A DNA stretch of 64,000 nucleotides from Tuctoria greenei. Taxonomy: Eukaryota > Streptophyta > Magnoliopsida > Poales > Poaceae. The position numbers and the translations under genes are program-made. This document shows positions 11,723 to 21,471 of the stretch, in pieces; the stretch's first letter is position 1; each line of letters starts with the position of its first letter. The notes beneath the pieces were generated by a model that saw only the letters and a program-made list of their open reading frames with translations, had not been told where the DNA came from and did not search any database. The stretch lies in NCBI GenBank assembly GCA_036927565.1, contig JAYESD010000004.1, forward strand, positions 86,494,942-86,558,941, in the 5' to 3' direction.

Positions 11723-14442
11723 CTAACCTCCGAAGCCACCTCCGAAGTCGAAGTCGTCGTCGTCGCGCCTCAATCCAGGCGGCGGTAGCGAAGGCGACGG
11801 CGTTTGTGCAGCCGTCGCGGATCCCTGCAATTAATAAAACTTAGAGTTAGAATATAAATGCATCAACATCTCTCTCCCTCCCTCTCCCTCTATCTTCATC
11901 TAGATCACCCTCTCTTCCTCTCTCTTTTCATTTCTCTCTTTGTCTCTCACTCTATCTTTCTTGCTCACTCTATCTCTCTATTGCTATCCTTTTCCCTCTA
12001 TCTTCCTCCCTCTATCTCCATCTACATCTCCCTCCCTCTATCTTCCCCTCTCTCTATCTCCATCTACATCTTACTCTCTCTTCATTCCCATCCTACTCTA
12101 TCTATCTTTCACTCTTTCTTCTGTCTCCCTTTCTTCTATCTCTTTCTTTCTTCTATCTCTTTCTTTCTTCTATCTCAATCATTTTCTTCTATCTAACTAT
12201 CTCTCTCTTTCATCTATCTCAATCTTATTACGCTGGAGAAGAAGGATTACATAGAAACTTACCTGACCCGCTGAAGAAGGATCGCCTGGGAGGATCGGTG
12301 GTAGTACCGGTAGCTGGATTCCCAGACCCTGCGCCCGAGCGATGGCCTGTCATTGCAAACATTAAATGCTACCTATTAGTAAGTCATTTACGCTGAATTA
12401 ATGAGAATTTTAATTTTTAGATTGTTACCTCCATTGCTTCCCGCATCTGCGCCAACGCTGCTGCCTGGGTTTGGATCGTGGCCTCCATCGCCTTCCTTTC
12501 CTCCTCATGCCGCCTTTCGTTTTCTTCTACAGTTTCTCGGAGGGACTGCATCTCAATGTCCCTCTGCGACACGCGGCGACCTCCCGTGCCCGAAGCCTGC
12601 GTGGAGCTGCCTCTCGCAGGTCTACCTGCCCTCGAGTCGACAACTCCGTCGAATATAGCGAGCCTATAAAAAAGAGAGTCAGTAATATGAAATTAAAATA
12701 TCTTGAATACTTTGAATTGAAAACGATAAAATGACTTGCAAACTCACCTTCCGTGTGCTTTTCCACCACCGGTTGCATACGCGGCTTGAGGATCGATCGG
12801 TTGACGTTCCCAATCGAAATCCTCGCCGTGTATCTTCCTAGCCTCCTCCCCGTACTTAGCCTGCAAAACAATAAAATTGTGTAAGTTCAACAATCTATAT
12901 AGTTATAATTAATATGAATGATTTCTAAACTTACCAAACGCTCGGCTGCAGCCTGACTGCACCCCGTCGGCTGAGAAGGGTCCCTGTGACCTCTCTTCCA
13001 AACCTCAGCAGGGGTGGGCGGCACCCCCGTCTCGCGCTCCTGTCAATACGTGTTAGTACGAACAATATATTATTAATATATAAACATAAGTTACACACAC
13101 TTACCATGCATTTAGCTAAACGCAAGTGGTTATCTTGCCCGTGCCTGCTCTTCCCCTCCACCCCTCTGCAGTCTCGAGCCTTCTCAGACTTAGCTTTAAA
13201 CTCGTCGCCAGCCCAGTAGCGACAAAGGGCCTGAAATGCATCGGTCTGACCCTACAACCAGCTCACGTGGCCCTGCACATAGTTCGAAGTCGTTAAAAGT
13301 ACCATCGAGGACATTATCAGAAAAAAATACTTACTACACTCCACGTACCTGCGCGTACTCCTCCTCCGTCAGGTGCCTCTCGCTCTCTTGTCGGAAGTGT
13401 AACACGTGCTGCTGGTTCGCCTTCAAGTGCTCATTAATAATTTGAACACGAGCGTTCGACAAAGCTTGTCGAAGCGCCTTGGCAGCGTTGAAGTGAAACA
13501 CTCGCCTCGCATCCTCAAACATGCGACGGTCGTTCGGGTCCTCTAAAGTATATCTTGCCTGCGATAAAGAATATATTGAAGAGATGTTCACTAAAAGAGT
13601 TTAAGAGTTGTAACATAGAAACTTTTTTAACATACTTACCATAAAATCGGCCCATACGGCCTCCTGAAGGTTGCCGTGCTCCTGGTGATGGACGCGTGCG
13701 TAGTCCTCCCACGAAAGAGCAGGCACCCCGTCGATGACCCCGGGATAGTGCAAACGCACTATAGACCCGAGGACACCGTTCACCGGTCTTTGGTGTTTCT
13801 CACCGGTGAAAGACAAGTCGTCCCAAGCCCCGTAAGATATTTATTCATTCATTCATTACTTAAGTAATCAAAAGAAACTAAAATTGAAAACTATAATTTT
13901 TATTACCTGTCTCCGACTGGACGAATCACGGTCCTCTGTGAAGGGACCGCGGGAGGACTGACAAAGTGAGTCCTCCTCGTCCTCCGCGTCTGTTGGGGCA
14001 CCACGTCAGGTGACCCAGACGGCTCCTCACCAGCCGAGTCAAAGGCCTCAGGAACAAACTCATCGTCAGCCGGGGGCTGGCTGGCCGAGGGCTGGCTCGC
14101 CGAGGGCTGACTCGCGGAGGGCTGCCTCACCGAGGGCTGGCTGGCCGTGGGCTGCCTCGCCGAGGGCTGGCTCACCGAAGGCGCCGTAGCCTCTGAGTCA
14201 GCCGGTGAGGACTACAACATTCAAATGATTCATAAGTAAGTTTAATGTGAATTTGAATTTAAAGAATTTGTCAAAAACAAGTGACATTTACCTGTGACGA
14301 AGCTCTAGAGCTGGTCTGAACGTGCCCCAGCAGCTGAGAGTGTCTGCTGCCAGTCGACGAGGCACCAACGAAAGCGTCCTCAGGTCTAGAGGGGTAGAAC
14401 CCCCTCGTCGGCGGTACCTTCTTACCCTTCTTTGATGCCATC
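11723..14442 (-). CDS. tnpA-like: CACTA-1 TNPA-like transposition protein, 10 exons
   Basis: A DNA-binding accessory protein of CACTA elements. Exons read from the sequence (minus strand): 14441-14292, 14211-13907, 13829-13640, 13558-13349, 13251-13105, 13039-12935, 12860-12748, 12663-12429, 12346-12263 and 11824-11723. All phases join to give 546 residues with no internal stop, and all donors are GT. Exon 2 has tandem QPSASQPS-type repeats. Exons 3-6 carry the plant transposase (Ptta/En/Spm) region with WEDYARVHHQEHGN, LTEEEYAQ and CRYWAGDEFK. Exon 8 is a Glu/Arg-rich coiled coil, and the C-terminus is GGGFGG. The exon 3 acceptor reads TTACGG instead of an AG, so normal splicing is probably lost. 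An acceptor at 14444-14443 lies one base before the ATG. Confidence 0.82.
11870..12225. repeat. Pyrimidine tract in the last TNPA intron (CACTA-1)
   Basis: About 350 bases made mostly of CTCTCTAT/CTTTCTTC-type units on the plus strand, so purine-rich (GA) in the transcript. It lies within the intron between TNPA exons 9 and 10. Long apparent reading frames across it, rich in Ser and Leu, are translations of low-complexity DNA. CACTA-2 has a similar tract in the equivalent intron. Confidence 0.85.
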
Positions 14443-14531
14443 CTATTATAATTAGATAATTAGTAAATATGCAAATAAAATATATAAAATTCATGTTACT
14501 ATCTTCAAGAAAACATTACTTGTAGTCACTT

Positions 14532-17500
14532 TCAAAATTCATCAACATCATTGTCATGTGCTTGTGCCCTACTCCTTAAACCAGCCCAACGATCTTCCAT
14601 CGTGGCCTGTTCTAATTTTCGTTTTCGCGTATCATCTGCCTCTACATCTTCAACGTCTTCAACATCTCCAACTAATTGATCGAGTCCTGCACCAAGCTCG
14701 ATGATAAAAGTGTCTGGCAACTCTTCTTCTTGGTACACTTCTTCAACGTCTTCGCTATCATGGTAACCATCATCCCCAGGAGTATATAGCCGCTCACGAG
14801 GATTCACCTTATATACCACCCACCAAGCACTGAGCTTCGTGCATGGATAAGGTAGATAATACACTTGTTCAACTTGATGCGCAAGAACAAATGTATCGTA
14901 ACCTCGTAGTCGGTCCTTATGTTTCACTTCCACCATTCCAAATTGGTTTTCTCGAGTTCCATGAGTACGATCAAACCAGTCACAGTCAAAGAAGACAACT
15001 CGAAGGGTCTTATTTCCGGTAAAAGTAAATTCAAGGATTTTGTTAATGATACCATAATAATCGGTTAAATTCCCTTGAGTGTCCATTGCTCTCGTCACAA
15101 CACCGGAATTTGATGTTGCCGCAAGAAAACGATGAGCTTCAAAATGAGTTGTACGGAATCGGAAGCCATTTACGTCATATCGACCATAGCTTCTAACATT
15201 CACCAATCCATAAGATAGCTGCCGCAAATCTTCATGGATATTATGAGTCTGACACTGTTATAAAAGACGAGAGAATATTACATAATACTTCTTTAATAAT
15301 AGTAATTTATAATACATAGAAGACGAGAGAATATTACATATTCTCGAAACCAAGATAGAAAACTCTGCCCCCCATTTATTCCTTCCTTTCGCATCGCTTC
15401 TACTTGTTTGACCGTAGGTTGATGCCTATGTGGCCAATATTGTCTGTGGAACTCGCTGAACATGAAAAAACATCTTTTAGAGTACATGTGTAGCAAAATA
15501 TGTAGATTAACATAAACATAGGAGAAACACTTACTCGAAGTATTCCTGCATGCCTTCTATATTCGCGTACATGTAGAGTAAAGCAACAGTCCTTTCCTGT
15601 TCGGATAGCTCGTAGGTTGTGTAGCTACCAACGGTGGCACCTGTCGTTTGAAAAATGGAAAGGTCACTTAGGGGAGGTGTTTCGTCCACATTGTACCGCA
15701 TCGCCGAAGTATTGATATTGTTTTCTTCCGCAAAGCAGACACTTGAAAAGTATCCAACTTCCTTAAGAGCATATGCTTCAGCGATGCACCCTTCCACCCT
15801 TGCCCTGTTGCCAACCATTGGTTTCAGATATCGTAGCGCTCTTTCAATGTGATACATACACCTATATTGCACAGGACCGCCAACTTTAGCTTCGAATGGA
15901 AGATGGATAAGCAGATGTTGCATTGGATTGAAGAAACCCAGTGGAAATTTTTTTTCCATCTTACATAAAAGTATGGGTACCTCCTTCTCTAACTTATCCA
16001 TCATACCGATCTTGATTTCTTTAGCACAAAGCTGTCTATAAAAATAGCTGAGCTCGGCTAAAACCTTCCACACCGCATCATCTAGATAGCCTCGGAACAT
16101 AACAGGTAGGAGTCTTTCCATTATAATGTGATAATCATGACTCTTCAACCCAGTGAGGTTTCCTGTGTTAACATTTACGGCTCGTTTCAGGCTAGCTGCG
16201 TAACCATCTGGGAATTTCAAAGTTTTCATCCATTTCATAACTTCTTTCTTTTCTTTCGATCGAAGACAGAAAGAAGCACGTGGCTTTCCACCACTTTCAG
16301 AGATTTCAAGAGTTGGACGGTGACAAATGTCTGCCAAATCTAGTCTAGCTTTATAATTGTCTTTCGTTTTGCCAGGCATATCCATGCAAGTGCTTATGAT
16401 ACTTTTGCTCATATTACGCTCCTGATGCATGACATCAATGTTGTGCATTAGAATCAACGACTTCACATATGGTAGCTCCCAAAGTCCACATATGTGAGTC
16501 CAATTGTGTTCCTCTCCATAACCTACGAAATATCCAGGACGACCTTCATCAGGCACCAGTTTGTCCAACATATCAGAAATTTCTGACCCGTTGAGACGCT
16601 TCGGTGGTCCTTTAGTGACAACAATGTTCTTTCGAAAGACATGCCTCTGCTGCCTAAATATATGATTCGAGGGCAGCCAACGTCTGTGACAATCGAAGTA
16701 AGATATTTTGCCTCCATGAGTTAGTCGAAAGCAATCCGTGTCTGAAGCACATATCGGACACGTCAGACGACTGTGAGTGCTCCATCCGGAAAACATGTCG
16801 TATGCCGGCAAATCGTGGATGGACCACAAATAAGCAGCTCGAAGGTTGAATTTCTGCTTCTTGTAACTGTCGTACGCTTCGACTCCTGTCCACAAGACTT
16901 TCAATTCTTCGATCAGTGGTTTTAACATCATGTTGAGACGTGACCCGGGATGATCAGGTCCAGGTACAATGAGGCTGAGAAACATGAACTCGTTCCTCGT
17001 ACAAAAAGCAGGTGGCAGGTTGTACGGAATGACAAAGACAGGCCAACATGAGTATGGCGTGGCATTCGTACTGAATGGTGAGAATCCGTCTGTCGCTAAT
17101 CCGATGCGAACATTCCTCGCATCACGAGAAAAGTCTGGATCGAAACGGTCTAGCGCCTTCCATGCATCACCGTCGGACGGATGCGTCAAGAATTCTTTGT
17201 TCTCACGTTTACCTTCTTTGTGCCATCTCATGTGTCTTGTGGTTCTTTTTGAAAGAAACATCCGCTTCAACTGAGGTGTCACAGGCAAGTAATGAAGCTG
17301 CTTATGTGCGACATCTGTCATCACATTATCGCCATCGTCATTAACAACTTCGACATACCTCGATTTACCACATTTCAAGCACATCTTCTCATTGGTGTGC
17401 TCTTTCCAGAATAGCATGCAGTTGTCTGGGCACACATCGATTTTCTCATACTTCATACCGAGACCAGATATCTTGATCTTTGACTGATACATATCTGGTG

Positions 17501-18041
17501 GCGCTTTGTGAGGTTGTGGAAGGATATCACAGATCAATTTCATGAGATCATTTTAGCAGTTGATGGAAAAAAAGTACTTGGATTTAATTGCCATAAATCT
17601 GGTCAAGAAAGCAAGTACGGTCACAGCCGTGTGTTCATGCAACGGCTCTTGTGATTTCTTCAGCTCCTCGAAGAACTTTTCTGCCTCATTTGTAAGAGGA
17701 TCCTCCGCTTCAAGAGCTTCTAGCATCTCATCCATCCTATCAACCTCTGTTATATCATCATCCTCATCCACTTCGGCTATGACTCGAGAATTAGTCTCGC
17801 CGTGAAAGGTCCACACTTCATAATGTGGAGTGAAACCGTTTCGACATAAGTGAAACGAAAGCTCCAATCTTCTCAAAAACTTGGTGTTCCGGCACTTTGT
17901 ACATGGGCACCGGACCATATCTTCCGTTGACAACGAAAATGCTCGATCCAAAAATTGATCTAACTTGATAAACCACTCATCGGAATGACCACCAGTTCTG
18001 CTCTTCCAGCCAGTATACATGCAACTGCGGTCTTCACCCAT
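14532..18041 (-). pseudogene. tnpD-like: CACTA-1 TNPD (TNP2-family transposase), one in-frame stop
   Basis: The catalytic transposase of CACTA elements, acting in the nucleus to cut and join DNA. Three exons (minus): 18041-15535, 15455-15338 and 15254-14532. Phases match and give about 1115 codons. An N-terminal transposase-associated domain covers residues 1 to about 85 (CPCTKCRN motif). The TNP2 domain starts near residue 250 (HMRWHKEG...). A DUF4218-like segment follows near residues 640-760 (NPMQHLLIHLPFEA), then a DUF4216-like segment in exon 3 (VVFFDCDWFD) and an acidic C-terminus. The only disruption seen is a TAA at 17555-17553, between the first two domains. CACTA-2 has a Tyr codon at the matching place (NCYNG against NC-stop-ND). 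Splice sites are predicted by eye. Confidence 0.9.
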
Positions 18042-18097
18042 GTTTGACTCTGCATTTTAACGCGAAAGAAATTGTCGTTAATGTATTGTTGTGTTAT

Positions 18098-18470
18098 GTC
18101 ACGGACCTACAACCTAGGAAGATAGATCCTAAACCCACCCAAGAGTGACCGAGCGGAGCGTGCCCATGACGAGACGTGTGATCCGGATTCAAACGAAATT
18201 TCGGCAGCATAACCCCGCTGTTCTCCACTACACGCCCAAAAATGGTGCAGCAGAGAACAACAGGGTTACGCCACCGAAATCTCGTCCAAATCCGGACCCG
18301 CGTCTCGTCACAAGCCACGCCCCCTCAGTCACTCCGAGGCTGTCCAAAAAGGGACAATTCCGAACCTGCACGTCTCACATGCCAATGGCATGTGAGACGT
18401 GCCGATCCGAAACGGGTAATACATTGCTATAGGTTACGTTGCTCATTTTCATTTTCATGTCATTTAAGAG
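18098..18470. repeat. Upstream block shared by CACTA-1 and CACTA-2
   Basis: Closely similar to 42845-43230. Both read cctaaacccacccaagagtg, then gttctccac, cgcccaaaaatgg, aaagggacaatt and the palindrome in the same order. In both elements the block lies just upstream of the TNPD start, so it is probably ancestral and may be regulatory. Confidence 0.85.
18368..18402. promoter_or_regulatory. 17-bp perfect inverted repeat upstream of TNPD
   Basis: Left arm GCACGTCTCACATGCCA (18368-18384), one-base spacer, and an exactly complementary right arm (18386-18402). It sits 327 bases before the TNPD ATG. It could form a cruciform or hairpin, or be a dimer protein site. The counterpart in CACTA-2 is 43120-43154. 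Confidence 0.75.
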
Positions 18471-19160
18471 AGAGGAAAGAACTAGAGAAAGAGTGAGAGG
18501 ACAGTTGGTCTTAGATGACAATTCCACATCCATTTCCACCGTCCACGCAATCGCGGGTAATTGACGTCCTTACCAACCCGTTCGCTTTCGTGTCGACTTG
18601 ATGCATACGGTACCACTACAATGGTCTACACGGCACGATCACACTTATTACGTGTCATGCCCTTCCGGGTTGGTCCGAGCCGACCTAAAACCCCTTTATT
18701 TATATATATTAAGTAGTCACTCAAGAACATTATATGAATGCACTAAAGTCCAAACATACACTAAACAGAATAGAAATTCAGAATGATAGACCAAGCTATA
18801 GACAAAAATATATAAAGCATATAAAGCATTTACAAAATCTAATTATGCATTTACTACAAAATCTGAATAAAAAACATATTAGCCACAATGGACAAGTGTG
18901 AAATCACAAGTGTAATACAAGAGAGCATATAAAGCATATTAGTCAATTATGCAAGACAAAAAACATATTAGCAAAATAGATAGCCTAAAATCCAATCCAT
19001 TTTTTGGATAGTGGACTAACTCAACCCGGCCAGGACCTGGACTAAACCCAAACCCAATCCATTTTTCCTGTATCAATCAACCCGGCCCAACCCAGCCTGT
19101 AAAATAAACATACAAAACCAATGGCGACGATGTTCGCCGCGCAGGCACCAATGTTTTCAA

Positions 19161-19207
19161 GTCGCCTAATCGACCCTAGTCGCCTAAGGGTCGTCGATTA
19201 GGGCGAC
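19161..19207. repeat. Imperfect inverted repeat
   Basis: Arm gtcgcctaatcgaccc pairs with gggtcgtcgattagggcgac with small interruptions, followed by further tcgattagg-like copies to about 19237. Origin unknown. Confidence 0.5.
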
Positions 19208-20446
19208 TAATCGATCCTAATCGATGCCTAATCGATGTCCAGCCGTCCTCTACTTTTTTAGAGATGTAACAAGTCGATAAAGAGCAGGGGAGAGGCGGAG
19301 ACGGCGAGCATGGGAGAGGCGGAGGCGTTGCGCAGGGGAGGGGCGGCCATGCAGTGACCAGACGACGGCGGCGGGCGTCAGCGAAGACTGGCGGCGGCGG
19401 ACACGGAGCGGTGACAGAGGTTGGAGACTGGAGGCGGGCACCGAGCGGCTACAGAGGTGGAGGGGCAGCGGCGTCGCACAGAGGACGGGCGTCCCTGCGA
19501 TGGCGGCACACACGGGCGGCCAGACAGCTCGCGGCGTTTGGAGCAGATGAAGGGCGAAGGCGGCTTGGAGTTGGGTCGAGGTGGAATGGATCGGACTGGG
19601 CCTGATCTGTTTAAGTCGGATCTACGTGAACCGTCGATCTCGATCCGATGGTCCACATTGTAGATGGGCTATATAAAATTGTATCTCAACTTTAGCCTAA
19701 CCCTAACTCCTCACTTCACTCCTCTACGGCGGCGTGACGGCGCTAGCAGGCGGCGGCGATGGCGTCCAGGCCCGCGGCGGCGGCAATGGCATCCAGTCCC
19801 TTGGCTCTCGGGATTGCAAACAGGGTTGTAAATGACCGCCCGGACGCCTAGGCGCCCGAGAGGCGCCTGGACGCCCAGGCGGCCGCCTAGTATATGTGAA
19901 GGAGTTTTAGCATTTTCTTGTGGCCCAGTTTGTAGTTGTACCGAAAGAAGATATCCTTGACATCTTTGTATATGCGAAAACAAGCTACTGCTGACCCTAG
20001 TATCGGATAATTTGAAGGACTTGATACATAACGTTTTGTTAACTTCTCAATTTATCAATGTTATAGGAGAGAGCGAAGCTCCATATGTAAGATTTTTTTT
20101 TTCTTTTGTAGGTTTCCGAAATTTTGACAAACTACAAGGAGCTGAAATACAGCACCTGTAGAAGTTGGGTTGTCATCAACTGATGTTGTTTGCACATTTC
20201 AAAAACATTTCAAAAAATCAGTAGCACATACACTACAGTAGATCCCCAATTTAGTCGTCAAACTTTCATGGGAAAGACACATTGGTTCTTCAATTTTAAA
20301 ATCGCCCAGCCTAGCTAGTTCCTCAAGAAAGGTTATTTGACAGTAATACATAACAGAAACTTAGAGACTAAGCTAGATAATATAGTAAAATTGAATAATG
20401 ATAAACTGCATAGGTACAAAACAAAGAAGCAGTACTGATCACTTAC

Positions 20447-20715
20447 GGTGGGCCGGCGGTGGGGCGGCGCCGCGGGCGGGGCAGCGACGCGGATGGCGCG
20501 GCGGGCCGGGGCGGCGGGGGCGCGGCGACCCGAGGCTGGGGCGGCGGCGGGGCGGCACCGCGGGCGGGGCAGCGATGCGGAGGGCGCGGCGGGCCGGGGC
20601 GGCGGGGGCGCGGCAACCCGAGGCTGGGGCGGCGGTGGGGCGGCGGGCTGGCGGCGACGGGCAACAACGGCGCGCGGCAGGGCGGTGGGCAGCGGTGGTG
20701 TCGACTGGTCAGAAT
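20447..20715 (-). repeat. GC-rich leader block with two 88-bp direct repeats
   Basis: Extremely GC-rich DNA. The unit containing gcagcgaygcgga recurs at 20481 and 20569, a period of 88 bp, with few differences, followed by a partial third copy. On the minus strand the block ends at CACC|GTAAGT (donor at 20446-20445), which suggests an untranslated first exon. The position, between the subterminal array and the genes, matches the GC-rich downstream control region of En/Spm. Apparent ORFs here in both strands (Ala/Pro/Gly/Arg-rich) are products of base composition. Confidence 0.7.
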
Positions 20716-20755
20716 GAAGACGAGATTGAAGTGTCGGGTCGGGATAAAGGCCCCT

Positions 20756-21062
20756 ATTTGCGACGGCCAGGTAAATTGCGACGGCCGAACCATAAAGCCA
20801 TCGCAAGTAATGTTACTTGCAACGGCCCTCTTAGCAGCCGTCGCAAATAAACATTTATTTGCGACGGCTGCCTTAGTTGCGACGGTGCTAGGGTTCGCCG
20901 TCGCAAATAAGTTGTTATTTGCGATGGCTGCGGTGTTGGCCGTCGCAAATAAACTGTTATTGGCGACGGCCATGTTATTTGCGACGGCCAGAGGCCGGCC
21001 GTTGCAATTTATTCTATTTGCGACGGCTGGCCGTCGCAAATAAATGTGGCCGTCGCAAATGA
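20756..21062. repeat. CACTA-1 subterminal repeat array, promoter-side end
   Basis: About nine TTGCGACGG-like and seven CCGTCGCAA-like copies, some with one-base changes, with the same motif as the array at 11041-11537. Matching arrays at both ends identify them as the element's cis-acting sequences. The transcription start of the genes is expected near here. Confidence 0.9.
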
Positions 21063-21082
21063 TCGCTTTTCCTGTAGTGTCT

Positions 21083-21471
21083 TAACTGCTGTAATTTTTT
21101 TGTGAGGTGCTGAATTTGTAGCCGTACCCATCCGAAACATTTTTTTACTCTATGTCTTCAAAGATTCTGCAGTGTGGCTGAGTTTATCACAAATATTTTC
21201 CAGTGGGTTCTCCTTTATTGGACTAGGCTGCCAACTGGATTCAACTGCATTATTGTAATTTTCAGCACGTCTCCACATGGCTTCATACTTGAAACCTTGT
21301 TGAACCTTTGGATTGAATTGAGGACACATTTCAGCCAAAAATGTAATATTCAATGCATAATGGTCGGAGGATGTTGTAATAATATTCTCCACTTGAAAGT
21401 GATCAAAAATAGAGGAGAAAGCCACATTAGCCACTGTACGATCTAATCTTGCACGAGTATTACATTGAGCC
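21083..21471 (-). mobile_element. LINE-1 fragment B
   Basis: Continues fragment A and matches LINE-2 from about 57727 to 58114. It encodes the decayed linker between endonuclease and RT (an antisense frame with ENIITTSSDHYALNITF). It is interrupted at 21471 by Gypsy-2, whose target duplication GAGCC is 21467-21471. Confidence 0.9.

Larger units (their letters stand above)
18042..20444 (-). other. CACTA-1 upstream region, probable leader intron
   Basis: About 2.4 kb without a gene, between the GC-rich leader donor at 20446 and an acceptor (TGCAG) about 10 bases before the TNPD ATG. It holds a block shared with CACTA-2 (18098-18470), a strong palindrome, an AT-rich part around 18700-19130, and two GC-rich dyad regions near 19161-19207 and 19836-19888. 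Short GC-rich ORFs here look spurious. Confidence 0.55.
11021..21079 (-). mobile_element. CACTA-1: En/Spm-like DNA transposon, nearly complete
   Basis: Ends are CACTACAGAAA... and ...TTTTCCTGTAGTG, giving the inverted terminus CACTACAG. It is flanked by the 3-bp target duplication TCT (11018-11020 and 21080-21082). Removing the element and one TCT restores a continuous LINE sequence that matches LINE-2 around 57726, which confirms both ends. Both genes lie on the minus strand, so the promoter end is at 21079. It holds a subterminal repeat array at each end, a GC-rich leader block, TNPD (14532-18041) and TNPA (11723-14441). Length is about 10.06 kb. Two coding lesions are visible, so it is probably defective but recently derived from an autonomous copy. 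Confidence 0.95.

Noticed and set aside
11858..12254. Ser/Leu-rich ORFs that look like membrane proteins
   Set aside because: They are translations of a CT microsatellite inside a TNPA intron.
13903..14175. Repetitive QPSASQPS stretch as a separate small protein
   Set aside because: It is exon 2 of the TNPA gene.
19811..19890. A hAT-like start (cagggttgtaaat) before the GC-rich dyads
   Set aside because: No matching inverted end or 8-bp duplication was found.
20333..21043. Several long overlapping Ala/Arg/Gly/Pro-rich ORFs on both strands
   Set aside because: They arise from GC-rich repeats with few stop codons and match no protein pattern.
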